Assembly (NCBI GenBank): GCA_001803225.1 | Contig: MHBF01000078.1 | Location: 1 to 64,000, forward strand | DNA length: 64,000 bases | Direction: 5' to 3' | Source: Lentisphaerae bacterium GWF2_44_16 | GTDB taxonomy: Bacteria > Verrucomicrobiota > Lentisphaeria > Victivallales > GWF2-45-14 | Part shown: positions 45,205 through 53,245 of the stretch, one piece after another | How the letters are laid out: the number at the start of each line of letters is the position of its first letter | How positions within the stretch are numbered: the stretch's first letter is position 1 | Notes under the pieces: generated by a model | Told to the model about the DNA's origin: nothing | Database searches by the model: none | Seen by the model: only the letters and a program-made list of their open reading frames with translations | Program-made: the position numbers and the translations under genes

Positions 45205-46206
45205 ATGAAATTGGATGAATTTACAGATGCCAGGCCTTATCAGATTATGTGCCTTATATGCCGTTTGGGCAGACGGGGGAGGGCGGCATATTATTTTGAA
45301 GGAAGACTGGACGGCATTCAACGAAAGATAAGGCAGAACCGGGATTGTCCCGTATGTTTGAGATGCAATGTCGAGTCCACATTTAAGTTTCAGAATCCCG
45401 GACATAAATATGACACGCCGGAAGGCAAATTATTTAATATCAGACGGGATTTGACTATACTGCAGAAACTCGGCCTTTTGCCCGGCTCTATAATTCCGGC
45501 GGCGGATTTGATAAAACGTTTTGTCCGGGACGGCATCAGCAGTACTGATGGCGTTTGCGGTTTCGGAAACAACGCAATTGGCTGTAAATTTGCCAAATCA
45601 GGAAATTATGAGCGCGGTATAAAGATTTGCTATGATTCCCTTATACAGATACGCTCTGAAGACGAACTGGCGGAATGCAAAACACACACCGCAAAGAAAC
45701 TTTATAGCAGAAAACGCCTGGATATAAGACCGCATCATTTGATGTGTATTGGCTGTGTTGCCGGAGACAAAAAAACGGAAGACTTCAAGTATCTCAAGGA
45801 AGATCATCTTTTTGAAGTTCTTGAAATTTGCAGAAATAATCCCGAAACTCCGATAAAGCTTATTTCGGGCCCCTGCATGATTTGCGCTCCATGCCCCGGA
45901 TATTTCCCTGATACCGGATTTTGTTCCCAGAATTTCTGCATGGGACTGCGCGATCAGAAAAAAGATATTGATGTATTGGTTTCCCTTGGGCTGAATTATG
46001 GTGATGTGCTTCCGGCATATAAACTCTTTGATTTGCTGTTTGAAAAAATTTCTTCAACCGCTCAGATATGCGGCTTCGGAAACGCCATTAAAACGGGCCC
46101 CGCATGGTCGATATGCGGAGGAGAGAATAAGCTTGACGGGAGCTTGGAATTTAAAAAAGCGAGGAAGGCCGGACTGGGGATTAAAGGCGTCAAACGGCGC
46201 AAATGA
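45205..46206 (+). CDS. Tandem-duplicated cysteine-rich protein, DUF1284-like
   Basis: 333 residues in two homologous halves. Half 1 has RPYQIMC-x2-C (C16, C19), CPVC-x2-C, VCGFGN and IGC. Half 2, starting near residue 175, has RPHHLMC-x2-C (C181, C184), CMIC-x2-C, ICGFGN and ICGG. The RPHHLxC opening and CxxC-x2-C pattern resemble DUF1284, usually a ~100-150-residue, single-copy iron-sulfur-type domain of anaerobes. The duplication with retained cysteines suggests two metal sites. AGGAAAAG precedes the ATG. It has its own promoter at 45016 and no operon partner. Confidence 0.65.
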   Translation: MKLDEFTDARPYQIMCLICRLGRRGRAAYYFEGRLDGIQRKIRQNRDCPVCLRCNVESTFKFQNPGHKYDTPEGKLFNIRRDLTILQKLGLLPGSIIPAADLIKRFVRDGISSTDGVCGFGNNAIGCKFAKSGNYERGIKICYDSLIQIRSEDELAECKTHTAKKLYSRKRLDIRPHHLMCIGCVAGDKKTEDFKYLKEDHLFEVLEICRNNPETPIKLISGPCMICAPCPGYFPDTGFCSQNFCMGLRDQKKDIDVLVSLGLNYGDVLPAYKLFDLLFEKISSTAQICGFGNAIKTGPAWSICGGENKLDGSLEFKKARKAGLGIKGVKRRK

Positions 46207-46284
46207 TAAAACTTGTTTTATAACGGTATCCGGTATATAATAAGCGGAAATTGAGGGTGTTGGCTATAAAAAGGTATGCCGCTT

Positions 46285-47337
46285 ATGAAATACTTTCTCT
46301 TCTTGTTTCTTTTCGTTCCGGCATTTGTGCCGTCTCCTATTGCCGGGCAGGACGTTACCGCTGAAAAAAACAGTTCCGGGACGATTGTCATCAAGCGCGT
46401 GCCGGAAAAGGAAAAACACTACAAGCTCATACCTTTAAATACTATGGATTTTCAGACGGTTGAAAACTTATGCCGTCCCATGATGTCGGAGGGTGCTATT
46501 CTTACCTACGAAAAACATCGCAATGCCATACTCGTTTACGATACGAAAGAAGTCATAGACAAAATCACAAAGCTCCTTAATGACACAGACCAGGAGGCTG
46601 TCAATATAAGGATAGACATTGATTTCATGAATTCAGGCGGCGGAAGCGGGACAGAAATAAGGATTGACAGAAACTACGGAGGGAAGGGGGGCAAGAACCC
46701 TCAGCCATTGATAGTCATGAAGGATGGAAAAGTTCAGAAACCGCAGGAAATAAAAATAAAGAAATTCGGCGTTACCAATGACAGAAGCTCGGACAATACC
46801 TCACAGTTTCTCATGACGAGAAGCGGTTTTCCCGCGAGTTTGTGGGTGGGGAAGACAATCGTTGACCCGTCGTGGCTGGAAAATCTCAAGTACATGCTTC
46901 GCCCTACCATTATCGCTCAGTCCGGCGGAGGGGTTTTTATAGCGCCGGGAACAACGCCTGATTTCAAATGGGCAAATGTCGGCGCTTCCATGAAAGTCCT
47001 GCCTGTTTACAAAGATAACGGCACTATTGATGTCGAGATATATCCCGAAGTGAGCTACATTGACGGCAAGGGCAAAAACAAGGCCGTGAAAGTCGAACAG
47101 CTTGCTACCAAAGTCAATGTCGCCGACGGACAGCGCATATATATCGGAGGCGTCATTTCTTCAAAGAAGGAAGAGTACATCAATGTTTTCGGCCCTGAAT
47201 TTTTCAAGAGTTCAAGCAGAGGAAATGCCCTTGATATGTATCTTACCGCGACGGCCTTGAAGCCGAGCGGTAAAAAAGTTAAATCCCCCGCGGCATCCAC
47301 TGACTACGTAGATCCCATGAGAGTTTTCAGAAGATAA
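46285..47337 (+). CDS. Short secretin-like exported protein
   Basis: About 350 residues with a signal peptide (YFLFLFLFVPAFVPSPIAG). Residues 45-110 show an N1/NolW-like repeat: YKLIPLNTMDFQTVENLCRPMM, ILVYDTKEVIDKITKLLNDTD. The C-terminal 150 residues have secretin-barrel-like strands (PTIIAQSGGGVFIAPGTTPDF, GASMKVLPVYKDNGTIDVEIYPEVS, VADGQRIYIGGVIS). A full secretin is 600-700 residues and has several N domains; this lacks most of them. ATG at 46285 is chosen because AAAAAGG lies nine bases upstream. Terminator at 47359. A pseudopilus-linked role is possible but unproven. Confidence 0.65.
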   Translation: MKYFLFLFLFVPAFVPSPIAGQDVTAEKNSSGTIVIKRVPEKEKHYKLIPLNTMDFQTVENLCRPMMSEGAILTYEKHRNAILVYDTKEVIDKITKLLNDTDQEAVNIRIDIDFMNSGGGSGTEIRIDRNYGGKGGKNPQPLIVMKDGKVQKPQEIKIKKFGVTNDRSSDNTSQFLMTRSGFPASLWVGKTIVDPSWLENLKYMLRPTIIAQSGGGVFIAPGTTPDFKWANVGASMKVLPVYKDNGTIDVEIYPEVSYIDGKGKNKAVKVEQLATKVNVADGQRIYIGGVISSKKEEYINVFGPEFFKSSSRGNALDMYLTATALKPSGKKVKSPAASTDYVDPMRVFRR

Positions 47338-47358
47338 TTTTATCTCGCGGCTGTTTTG

Positions 47359-47400
47359 CAGAGGAGTTTTATTTTGTGTTTTCTCCTCTGGATTTTCTTT
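47359..47400 (+). terminator. Rho-independent terminator after the secretin-like gene
   Basis: CAGAGGAG (47359-47366) pairs with CTCCTCTG (47383-47390), followed by ATTTTCTTTATTTT, 22 bases after the stop codon. Confidence 0.75.
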
Positions 47401-47515
47401 ATTTTAGCGTAAGGGTTCAGCTTTATAAAGCTCCGCATTTCATCCAGATTCTCAAATGTCTGCGTCATGTACATTTTTCTGCCCTTTATTTTTGCTGTTT
47501 GTTACAAAAATAAAT

Positions 47516-47545
47516 GATACGGGCGCCCTCGCGGACGCCCGCATC
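47516..47545 (-). terminator. GC-rich hairpin terminator of the mraZ operon
   Basis: On the minus strand GATGCGGGCG (47545-47536) pairs with CGCCCGTATC (47525-47516), a 10-bp stem with one G-T pair and a 10-base loop, then ATTTATTTTT. It is 50 bases after the stop codon of the FtsL-like gene. Confidence 0.7.
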
Positions 47546-47594
47546 ATCAGGAAAGGAAGGGTTTTGAGGGAAATTTTATTTTTATTTTCATAAA

Positions 47595-47879
47595 TTAATA
47601 ACTTATTCCTGCTTTGAGTTCTATGGTGCTGGCCCTCAGAAAAATCTGGGGGTTTGCCTTTGCGTAGACGGCCCACTCTTTTTTATGTTCGAGCGGCAAT
47701 TCATCAGACATGGAACTCACAATTTCAAGCCATTTGTCTTTCTCAAGTTTCTTGTTCAGATTTCTCTCCTTGAGTTCGCTTCTTATCTGTCCGGCGCCCA
47801 GAAGCAGAAGCGAAAGCGCTATTAAAAGAATACAGAAGAAAAAGCGGTTTTTTCTATCATTTGGAATTAAAGCTCCCAT
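47595..47879 (-). CDS. Small membrane protein with FtsL-like topology, downstream of mraZ
   Basis: 94 residues: a short charged N-terminus (NDRKNR), one membrane helix at about 13-30 (FFFCILLIALSLLLLGAG), then a charged helix (IRSELKERNLNKKLEKDKWLEIV) that could form a coiled coil. This is the layout of FtsL, and the mraZ neighbour fits. However, rsmH, which normally sits between mraZ and ftsL, is absent. AAGGAGG is seven bases before the ATG. It lies 16 bases downstream of mraZ. Naming it FtsL rests on topology and place only. Confidence 0.55.
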   Translation of the reverse strand: MGALIPNDRKNRFFFCILLIALSLLLLGAGQIRSELKERNLNKKLEKDKWLEIVSSMSDELPLEHKKEWAVYAKANPQIFLRASTIELKAGISY

Positions 47880-47895
47880 GACATATCCTCCTTTT

Positions 47896-48393
47896 TTATC
47901 TCTGGTTTTCTTTGTTCAAATCGTTATTCATAAGGTCCGCCGCCATTTCACGTTCGCCTTTTTCCCTGAAATGGTTGTTGACCTTGACTAATTCTTCTGC
48001 CCATTTTTCGGCGTTCCATATTTCCACGCCGATTTCTATACCTACGATTACGGCGTCAACGCCTGCCATCAGTCCCGCGTGTTCTCTGTATGCCTGTGGC
48101 AGGGTCAGGCGTCCCTGTGCCGATATTTTTTCGGACTGGCTCAATGAACCGAAATGCCTTAACGCCTGCCTGAAAACAAAACTTGTCGCCGCGCGTTCTG
48201 CCGGTTTTGCTTCACTGCTCCGCATCTGCAGGTATATCGTTTCCGGGTAAACAGCAATTGCTCCTTCCGGCAGGCATCGCAGTACTATTTCTTCCGAGCC
48301 ATGCTCTGCGAAATCTGAGAGATAACGCGGACTCAGCTTAACTCGTCCGTTGGCATCAACCACACATTTATCTTGTCCGCAGAACGCCAGCAT
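47896..48393 (-). CDS. mraZ: Transcriptional regulator MraZ
   Basis: 165 residues with two SpoVT/AbrB-like halves. Half 1 is KCVVDANGRVKLSPRYLSDF (family motif DxKGRxxLP, here DANGRVKLSP) and half 2 is KISAQGRLTLPQAYREHAGL. MraZ is a ring-forming DNA-binding repressor of the division-wall cluster in many bacteria. The protein is longer than the usual ~150 residues because of an extra C-terminal tail. TGGAGC precedes the ATG and also forms the last operator box. It is followed by the FtsL-like gene, not by rsmH. Confidence 0.93.
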   Translation of the reverse strand: MLAFCGQDKCVVDANGRVKLSPRYLSDFAEHGSEEIVLRCLPEGAIAVYPETIYLQMRSSEAKPAERAATSFVFRQALRHFGSLSQSEKISAQGRLTLPQAYREHAGLMAGVDAVIVGIEIGVEIWNAEKWAEELVKVNNHFREKGEREMAADLMNNDLNKENQR

Positions 48394-48400
48394 TTTTGCT

Positions 48401-48451
48401 CCATTTTGTTCCAGACTGTTCCACTTTATACCATTTTATTCCATTAGTCAA
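48401..48451 (-). promoter_or_regulatory. MraZ operator: five boxes at exact 10-bp spacing, with promoter
   Basis: On the minus strand TGG occurs at 48443-48441, 48433-48431, 48423-48421, 48413-48411 and 48403-48401, exactly every 10 bp, in blocks such as TGGAATAAAA, TGGTATAAAG and TGGAACAAAA. Known MraZ operators are TGG-type repeats spaced 10 bp. A TTGACT -35-like hexamer lies at 48451-48446, just upstream of the first box, with TATAAA downstream inside the array, so MraZ binding would block RNA polymerase. Two to four boxes are the usual number; five is high. Confidence 0.75.
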
Positions 48452-48588
48452 GCCTTTTTTATCTTTATTTTTAGAAAAATTTTACAAAAAGATAGAATCG
48501 GGGCGAAAAGATGGAAAGAATAAATGGATACCGAAAGACTGGAATGGAAAAGGGAATAAATTGAAATGCGGTAACTGTGAACGGTTTT

Positions 48589-49572
48589 TTATATCAGTCG
48601 GTTTGATCGATAGAATTCGATTGTTTTTACTATGCCTTCTTCCGGCGTTGTGTTGAGCGAAACTCCGAGGTCCAGCGTTATTTTTTCAGAACTGTATATC
48701 AGGTCCTCAGTGAAAAAACTGAGATATTCATTTCCGAAAGGAGAGGGAAAACCAAAGGACGGGAAAATATTTTCGATTAATTTGGCGGCGTAAAGCGCCG
48801 GAAAAGACGGGAGCGGGACTATATCGGGTTTTGTGCCCAGGCATTCGGACACTTGTTTTACCATTTTTCCGAGCGTCAGCGATGAATTGCTGCCGGCGAC
48901 TATGTATTCCTGGTCGATGGCGAGGGGATGGTCAATTGCCGCTGTAATAGCATTGACAAGGTCTTCGACGTAAACCAGGGGGATGTGATTTTCTCCGCTG
49001 CCTATCATGAATATTTTTGATGACTTGATAGTCCGGAAGAAATGCAGAAATTTTTTATCGCCCGGCCCGTAGACGCTAACCGGCCTCAGAATTACAAGGT
49101 CCATGTCATAATCTTCCGCGATTTTTTTCAATATGTTTTCACAGGTTATTTTATGATTCTCATAAACATTTGAGCCTTTGGATTTCGATGGAGTTTCTTC
49201 TGTGATAATTCCGCCGTTGCGCTGATATAAGGAGGCCGCGCTTACATATATGACCCTGCTTATTCCATAGTCAGCGGCCTTCAATATGAGATTTTCCGTG
49301 GCATTCACGTTAACCTGTTCCGCCTCCTTGTGGCCGGAGGCCGCGCTGTCTGACGCGAAGGCAAGGTGAATAAGGCATCCGCAGTTCTCAAAGAGTTCAG
49401 AGAGAACGACGGGGCTTCTCAAATCCCCTTTGACATATCGGATATCCGGAGCTTCCGGCAAATCGGGGCAGCCGGTCCTTATCAGGGCACTGACCGGTTT
49501 TTTTTCAGAAGCAAGGCGTTTCAGAAGGGCCCTGCCTATGAAGCCCCCCGACCCTGTAACACATATAGCCAT
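48589..49572 (-). CDS. NAD-dependent epimerase/dehydratase
   Basis: 327 residues, extended SDR family. The NAD motif is VTGSGGFIGRALLKRL (5-20), the catalytic tyrosine-lysine is in YENHKITCENIL with serine in YVSAASLYQRNGG, and RPVSVYGPGDKKFLHFF follows. It resembles the reductase/epimerase at 28.7 kb in overall layout (same lid, IPLVYVEDLVNAI) but is clearly a separate gene. The substrate is unknown; candidates are a nucleotide sugar or a long-chain 3-keto compound. GGGAG precedes the ATG. It ends 138 bases upstream of the mraZ operator on the same strand. Confidence 0.78.
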   Translation of the reverse strand: MAICVTGSGGFIGRALLKRLASEKKPVSALIRTGCPDLPEAPDIRYVKGDLRSPVVLSELFENCGCLIHLAFASDSAASGHKEAEQVNVNATENLILKAADYGISRVIYVSAASLYQRNGGIITEETPSKSKGSNVYENHKITCENILKKIAEDYDMDLVILRPVSVYGPGDKKFLHFFRTIKSSKIFMIGSGENHIPLVYVEDLVNAITAAIDHPLAIDQEYIVAGSNSSLTLGKMVKQVSECLGTKPDIVPLPSFPALYAAKLIENIFPSFGFPSPFGNEYLSFFTEDLIYSSEKITLDLGVSLNTTPEEGIVKTIEFYRSNRLI

Positions 49573-49723
49573 CTCGCTCTCCCGTTGAATAGCATCACCT
49601 TAACTAATTCCTTTGTCCGGAAAAATCAAGTATTTTCTCGGATTTTAATTATTATGAAAAAACAAGACTCTCATTGAAAAGCGAATTTTTCCCGCTTATT
49701 TTCATTCATAAAGGGAGATATTC

Positions 49724-50182
49724 ATGGACGAAAACGGAAAAGCGATGGATAAGGCGATGAGACTGCTTTCATCTCGGGCGCACAGCCGCAGAGAATTGGG
49801 GCGGAAGCTTTATCAGAGGGGTTTTTCTTCCGGCACAATATCTTTTGTGATAGCCGAATGTGAAAGGCTGGGGTTTCTGAATGATGAAGACTTTGCATCC
49901 GATTATGCCGAAGAACTCAGAAATAAAGGTTACGGTGCGGGAAAAGTCAGGAACTCTCTTGCTCAAAAAGGGATTGACCGCGGCATCATCGATGAAGAAA
50001 TTGCCGGAACGGAAAAGGATGACGAGTATTCGCGCGCGGAAACCGCCCTTGAAAAAAAACTCAGGACTCTGAAAAACGAAAAAGACATCAGAAAAAGAAA
50101 AGAAAAAGCTTACCGCTTTCTGATTTCGAGAGGTTTTTCCGGCGAGATAGTATCGGAACTTTTGAGAAAAGAAACTATATAA
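49724..50182 (+). CDS. recX: Regulatory protein RecX
   Basis: 152 residues, the usual length. Three tandem three-helix repeats are visible: AMRLLSSRAHSRRELGRKLYQRGF, CERLGFLNDEDFASDYAEELRNKGYG, then KGIDRGIIDEEI and AYRFLISRGFSGEIVSELL. RecX binds RecA filaments and limits recombination and SOS induction. AAGGGAG lies seven bases before the ATG. recA is not adjacent; the gene ends 8 bases inside the convergent IclR gene. Confidence 0.93.
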   Translation: MDENGKAMDKAMRLLSSRAHSRRELGRKLYQRGFSSGTISFVIAECERLGFLNDEDFASDYAEELRNKGYGAGKVRNSLAQKGIDRGIIDEEIAGTEKDDEYSRAETALEKKLRTLKNEKDIRKRKEKAYRFLISRGFSGEIVSELLRKETI

Positions 50183-50894
50183 GAGAAATGATGTAACTCA
50201 TTTTCTCGCTTATCCTGTCCAATGCGGCCTTTATTTCCTTGTTGTGGGACTCCGTATATCTGTTTGAGGGAATGCATATTCCCAGGGCCGCCGCGATAGT
50301 GTTGTCCGGCCCGAAGACCGGGACGGCGAAGGCGTAGGCTTGTCTGTCGGCAACCTCATGCGATGTGAATTTTTCCCGTCTTATTGCCTTCAGTTCTCGC
50401 TTCAGTACTTCGAGAGATGCTCCTGAAAGTTCCTTTTTCAATATTTCGTTTATTGTTTTTTCGTCCTGAAATGCCAGCAGAATTTTGCCGGAGGCGCTTT
50501 TCAGAAGAGTCAGGTTGTTAAAAACGTCTGTGTTTATGATGACGCTCTGATTGTAAACGGCTTTTGCTATCAGGATTGCTTGCCCGTTGTGAAGCACTGT
50601 AACTGTTCCGGATTCCCGGGTTTCACTTGCAAGTTCATTGGCGTGTTCCTCCGCTATTGAAAGCAGAGAACTTTTCTGTGCTCTTGAATAAGCGAGCGAC
50701 TGAAACTTTTCACTCAGGGCGTATTGGCTGTCGCCTCTTTTTTCAACGTAGCCGAGATCTACAAGTGTTTTGAGAATATTACAGAGGGTCGCTTTGTTCA
50801 GTCCTTTTGCCTCGGCGAGTTCCCTCAGTCTCAGCGTTTCTTCCTTTGAAAGCATCTCGATGATCCCGAAGACCCTCTCTATTACCTGTATCAT
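50175..50894 (-). CDS. IclR-family transcriptional regulator
   Basis: 239 residues. An N-terminal winged helix (about 5-65: VIERVFGIIEMLSKEETLRLRELAEAKGLNKATLCNILKTLVDLGYVEKRG) is followed by the effector-binding domain with TVTVLHNGQAILIAK, LLKSASGKILLAF, and AYAFAVPVFGPDNTIAAALGICIPS. It probably senses an aromatic or sugar-acid metabolite. No operon partner: it is divergent from the GNAT gene and overlaps recX at its end. The GNAT gene may be the regulated target. Confidence 0.9.
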   Translation of the reverse strand: MIQVIERVFGIIEMLSKEETLRLRELAEAKGLNKATLCNILKTLVDLGYVEKRGDSQYALSEKFQSLAYSRAQKSSLLSIAEEHANELASETRESGTVTVLHNGQAILIAKAVYNQSVIINTDVFNNLTLLKSASGKILLAFQDEKTINEILKKELSGASLEVLKRELKAIRREKFTSHEVADRQAYAFAVPVFGPDNTIAAALGICIPSNRYTESHNKEIKAALDRISEKMSYIISLI

Positions 50895-50996
50895 AAATAA
50901 TATTCCAATTCTTCATTTTATATGGATAAACACCTTTTATATTATAATATGAAAACCGTTTTTGGCAATAGTTTTTTTATAAAAGAGGTTACTAAG

Positions 50997-51482
50997 ATGA
51001 TTGAAGTGAGAAAATTCAGGGATGAGGATGCGGAACAGGTCGCGAAGATTATGTTCAAAGCCTTTAAAACTTTTCTTGGAGACAGAATTAAAGAAGAAGA
51101 TTTCAATGCCGAAGATTACAGAAAAACATCGAATGTGAAAAGTGCGCGTTCGGAAACAATTTCCTTTGTGGCTGTCGATGGCGAAAGAGTTGTCGGATAT
51201 CTGAAAGTTGTCGCAGGAGCAAACGGTCTTGGCTCACTGGACGTCATAGGTGTTGAGCCGGAATATTTTTCTAAAGGAATCGGCCCAATGCTTTTTGCCG
51301 AAGCTGACAAGTTCTGGAAGGAAAAGAATATGCGCAAGATATCGACATGCGTTTCGGCGCATAACAAAAAAGCCCTCATGTATTACATTAAAAATGACTT
51401 TATTCCCGAAGGATACAGGCGCGACCACTTTTTTGAAGGCGTGGATGAAATAATCCTCGGCCGCTTCATGAAGAAAAGTTGA
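50997..51482 (+). CDS. GNAT-family N-acetyltransferase
   Basis: 161 residues. The acetyl-CoA-binding motif is GVEPEYFSKGIGPMLFAEAD (V-x-P-x-x-x-x-x-G-I/x-G variant), with a preceding beta-strand LGSLDVIG and the later helix NKKALMYYIKNDF. The substrate is unknown. The start is set at 50997 by AGAGG eight bases upstream; an upstream extension of 25 residues lacks any ribosome binding site. It is divergent from the IclR gene and may be its target. Confidence 0.88.
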   Translation: MIEVRKFRDEDAEQVAKIMFKAFKTFLGDRIKEEDFNAEDYRKTSNVKSARSETISFVAVDGERVVGYLKVVAGANGLGSLDVIGVEPEYFSKGIGPMLFAEADKFWKEKNMRKISTCVSAHNKKALMYYIKNDFIPEGYRRDHFFEGVDEIILGRFMKKS

Positions 51483-51535
51483 TGAGATTGAATTGAGCGC
51501 TCTATGATATTATCGTATCTGCGAGGAATGATAAT

Positions 51536-52342
51536 ATGAAGACTGACTATTTTTCAGGTTTGGATTTTGTGGGCTGGGGCGGCAGAGGCAATGCCGTTGC
51601 CTGGACTACGCGAAATATTGCCGATTATTATACCCTGCAGTATGCTCATTCCGGTCACATGCACCTTGCCGTTGACGATGACGGAAATCTGAAAAAATAT
51701 GAGGCCCCTTTTGTCTGGCTCATGTACAAGGGACGCTATTTTAGATTCGGAAATCAGGACGGGGCCCCCTGGGGGCATTACTATGTCGCTTTCAAGGGGG
51801 CGAGAATGAAACGCTTTCTGGAGAGCGGCTTGTACAAAATAAAAAAAGAAGGGCCGACTCTAATATCCGTCCGCAATCCTGACGCTTTTCTGGAAAAAAT
51901 GCTTTTCCTGTTTGAGTGTCTTGATGCCTCTCCTCAGAAAACACAGGAGGCTGTTCATGCCCTTGAAGGTCTCTTTCTGATGCTTTATACACAGGATGAC
52001 AGAACTGATGAAGTTTCATGCCATGAAAAAGGCTTCTGGGCATTGTCTGAAAATATACGGAATAATCCCGCGCGTGAATGGGATTTCAGAAAAGAAGCGG
52101 AAAGACTCAATATTTCGTATTCGCATTTCCGCATGACGTTCAGGAAGATATTCGAATGTCCGCCTCAGCAGTTTCTGATTGAATGCAGACTGAAAAAAGC
52201 GGAAAACCTCATCAGAAATACATCAAAAACACTTCAGAAGATAGCCGATGAAACAGGCATATATAATGTCTATTACCTTAACCGCCTTTTCACCCGCCAA
52301 TACCACATAGCGCCAGGCCGCTACCGCAAAGAATTCTGCTGA
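51536..52342 (+). CDS. AraC-family transcriptional regulator
   Basis: 268 residues. The N-terminal ~160 residues form a cupin-type sugar sensor (YTLQYAHSGHMHLAVDDDGN, GHYYVAFKGARMKRFL). The C-terminal double helix-turn-helix is WDFRKEAERLNISYSHFRMTFRK and LQKIADETGIYNVYYLNRLFTRQYHIAPGRYRKEF. GAGGAATG precedes the ATG. It is followed in the same direction by two isomerase genes and a Gfo/Idh gene, with a separate promoter at 52383-52411, so it is the likely regulator of that group. Confidence 0.9.
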   Translation: MKTDYFSGLDFVGWGGRGNAVAWTTRNIADYYTLQYAHSGHMHLAVDDDGNLKKYEAPFVWLMYKGRYFRFGNQDGAPWGHYYVAFKGARMKRFLESGLYKIKKEGPTLISVRNPDAFLEKMLFLFECLDASPQKTQEAVHALEGLFLMLYTQDDRTDEVSCHEKGFWALSENIRNNPAREWDFRKEAERLNISYSHFRMTFRKIFECPPQQFLIECRLKKAENLIRNTSKTLQKIADETGIYNVYYLNRLFTRQYHIAPGRYRKEFC

Positions 52343-52382
52343 TTGATAATCATTTTGTGTAAAAATATTGTCAAATTCTGCA

Positions 52383-52411
52383 TTTTCACGGGCTTCTGGG
52401 TAGTGTATAAT
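52383..52411 (+). promoter_or_regulatory. Promoter of the isomerase-isomerase-Gfo/Idh operon
   Basis: TTTTCA (52383-52388), 17 bases, then a perfect TATAAT (52406-52411). The weak -35 fits activation by the upstream AraC protein. Confidence 0.55.
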
Positions 52412-52463
52412 ATCCTTTATGTTTTTATTTGGCTTTAATCAAATAATATAAAAGGTGGCTTTG

Positions 52464-53219
52464 ATGAAAATCGGTGTTGCGGATTACGGGATGAACGTGT
52501 GGTACGGCGGATGCTATGATTTGGAGCTGAGACTGAAAGCTCTCAAGGAGATTGGTTATAACGGAATTGAGCGTCTTGACGGGGCCGTAAGCGCGGACGA
52601 TGCCATGCACAAGGCCGCGATATTTAGAAAGCTTGGAATGGATTTCGCCACATGCCGCGGCCCAAATAACGAGGCATGCATACAGTGGACTGCCGCCTTG
52701 GGAAAAGAGTATATCTGGATTGCCGTTCCCGCTACCGGCGAAAGAAATATGGATAAGTACTGCCGTCAGGCAAACGCCCTTGCCGAAGCTTGCGCGGCAT
52801 GGAATGTCAAGGCCGTCGTTCACAATCATCTGGGGCAGACGGTGGAGAAACAATCAGAGCTTGAGACTTTCCTGAAAAACTGCCCTGACTGCGGCCTTCT
52901 TCTTGATACCGGGCATCTTGCCGCCGCCGGAGGTGATTGTCTCCAGATAGTGGAAAAGTATTTCGACAGGATTGTGTCAGTGCATGTCAAGGATTATCTC
53001 CTCTTGAAGCCGGAAGCCGGACTTGACAATTTCAGGGAGCGCGGGCGTTTCTGTGAACTTGGCGCGGGAAATATAAATCTTGATAATGGCGCAATCATGA
53101 AACTTCTTGCGAAAAAAGGTTATAACGGCTGGTTCCTTGTAGAGCATGATACACATTTGCAGGAGCCGTTGAAAGATCTTGCAATCAGTCGCGAATATAT
53201 AAGAAAAACAGGTTTCTGA
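52464..53219 (+). CDS. Sugar phosphate isomerase/epimerase (AP-endonuclease-2 fold)
   Basis: 251 residues of the xylose-isomerase-like TIM-barrel family. Blocks are YNGIERLDG, KAVVHNHLGQ (metal histidine), CGLLLDTGHLAAAGG (aspartate-histidine), SVHVKDYLL and GWFLVEHDTH (glutamate). The ATG at 52464 is preferred over the GTG nine bases upstream because AAAAGGTGG is the ribosome binding site. It is 26 bases upstream of the next isomerase gene; the two are diverged paralogues. Substrate unknown, probably a keto-sugar. Confidence 0.88.
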   Translation: MKIGVADYGMNVWYGGCYDLELRLKALKEIGYNGIERLDGAVSADDAMHKAAIFRKLGMDFATCRGPNNEACIQWTAALGKEYIWIAVPATGERNMDKYCRQANALAEACAAWNVKAVVHNHLGQTVEKQSELETFLKNCPDCGLLLDTGHLAAAGGDCLQIVEKYFDRIVSVHVKDYLLLKPEAGLDNFRERGRFCELGAGNINLDNGAIMKLLAKKGYNGWFLVEHDTHLQEPLKDLAISREYIRKTGF

Positions 53220-53245
53220 AATAAACAAAAATTAAAAGGAGAAAA

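Noticed and set aside
48401-48443. Regular short repeats that could be taken for a small CRISPR-like array
   Set aside because: The unit is 10 bp with TGG at each start and it lies directly before mraZ, so it is a MraZ operator; there are no 25-35 bp repeats, spacers or cas genes.
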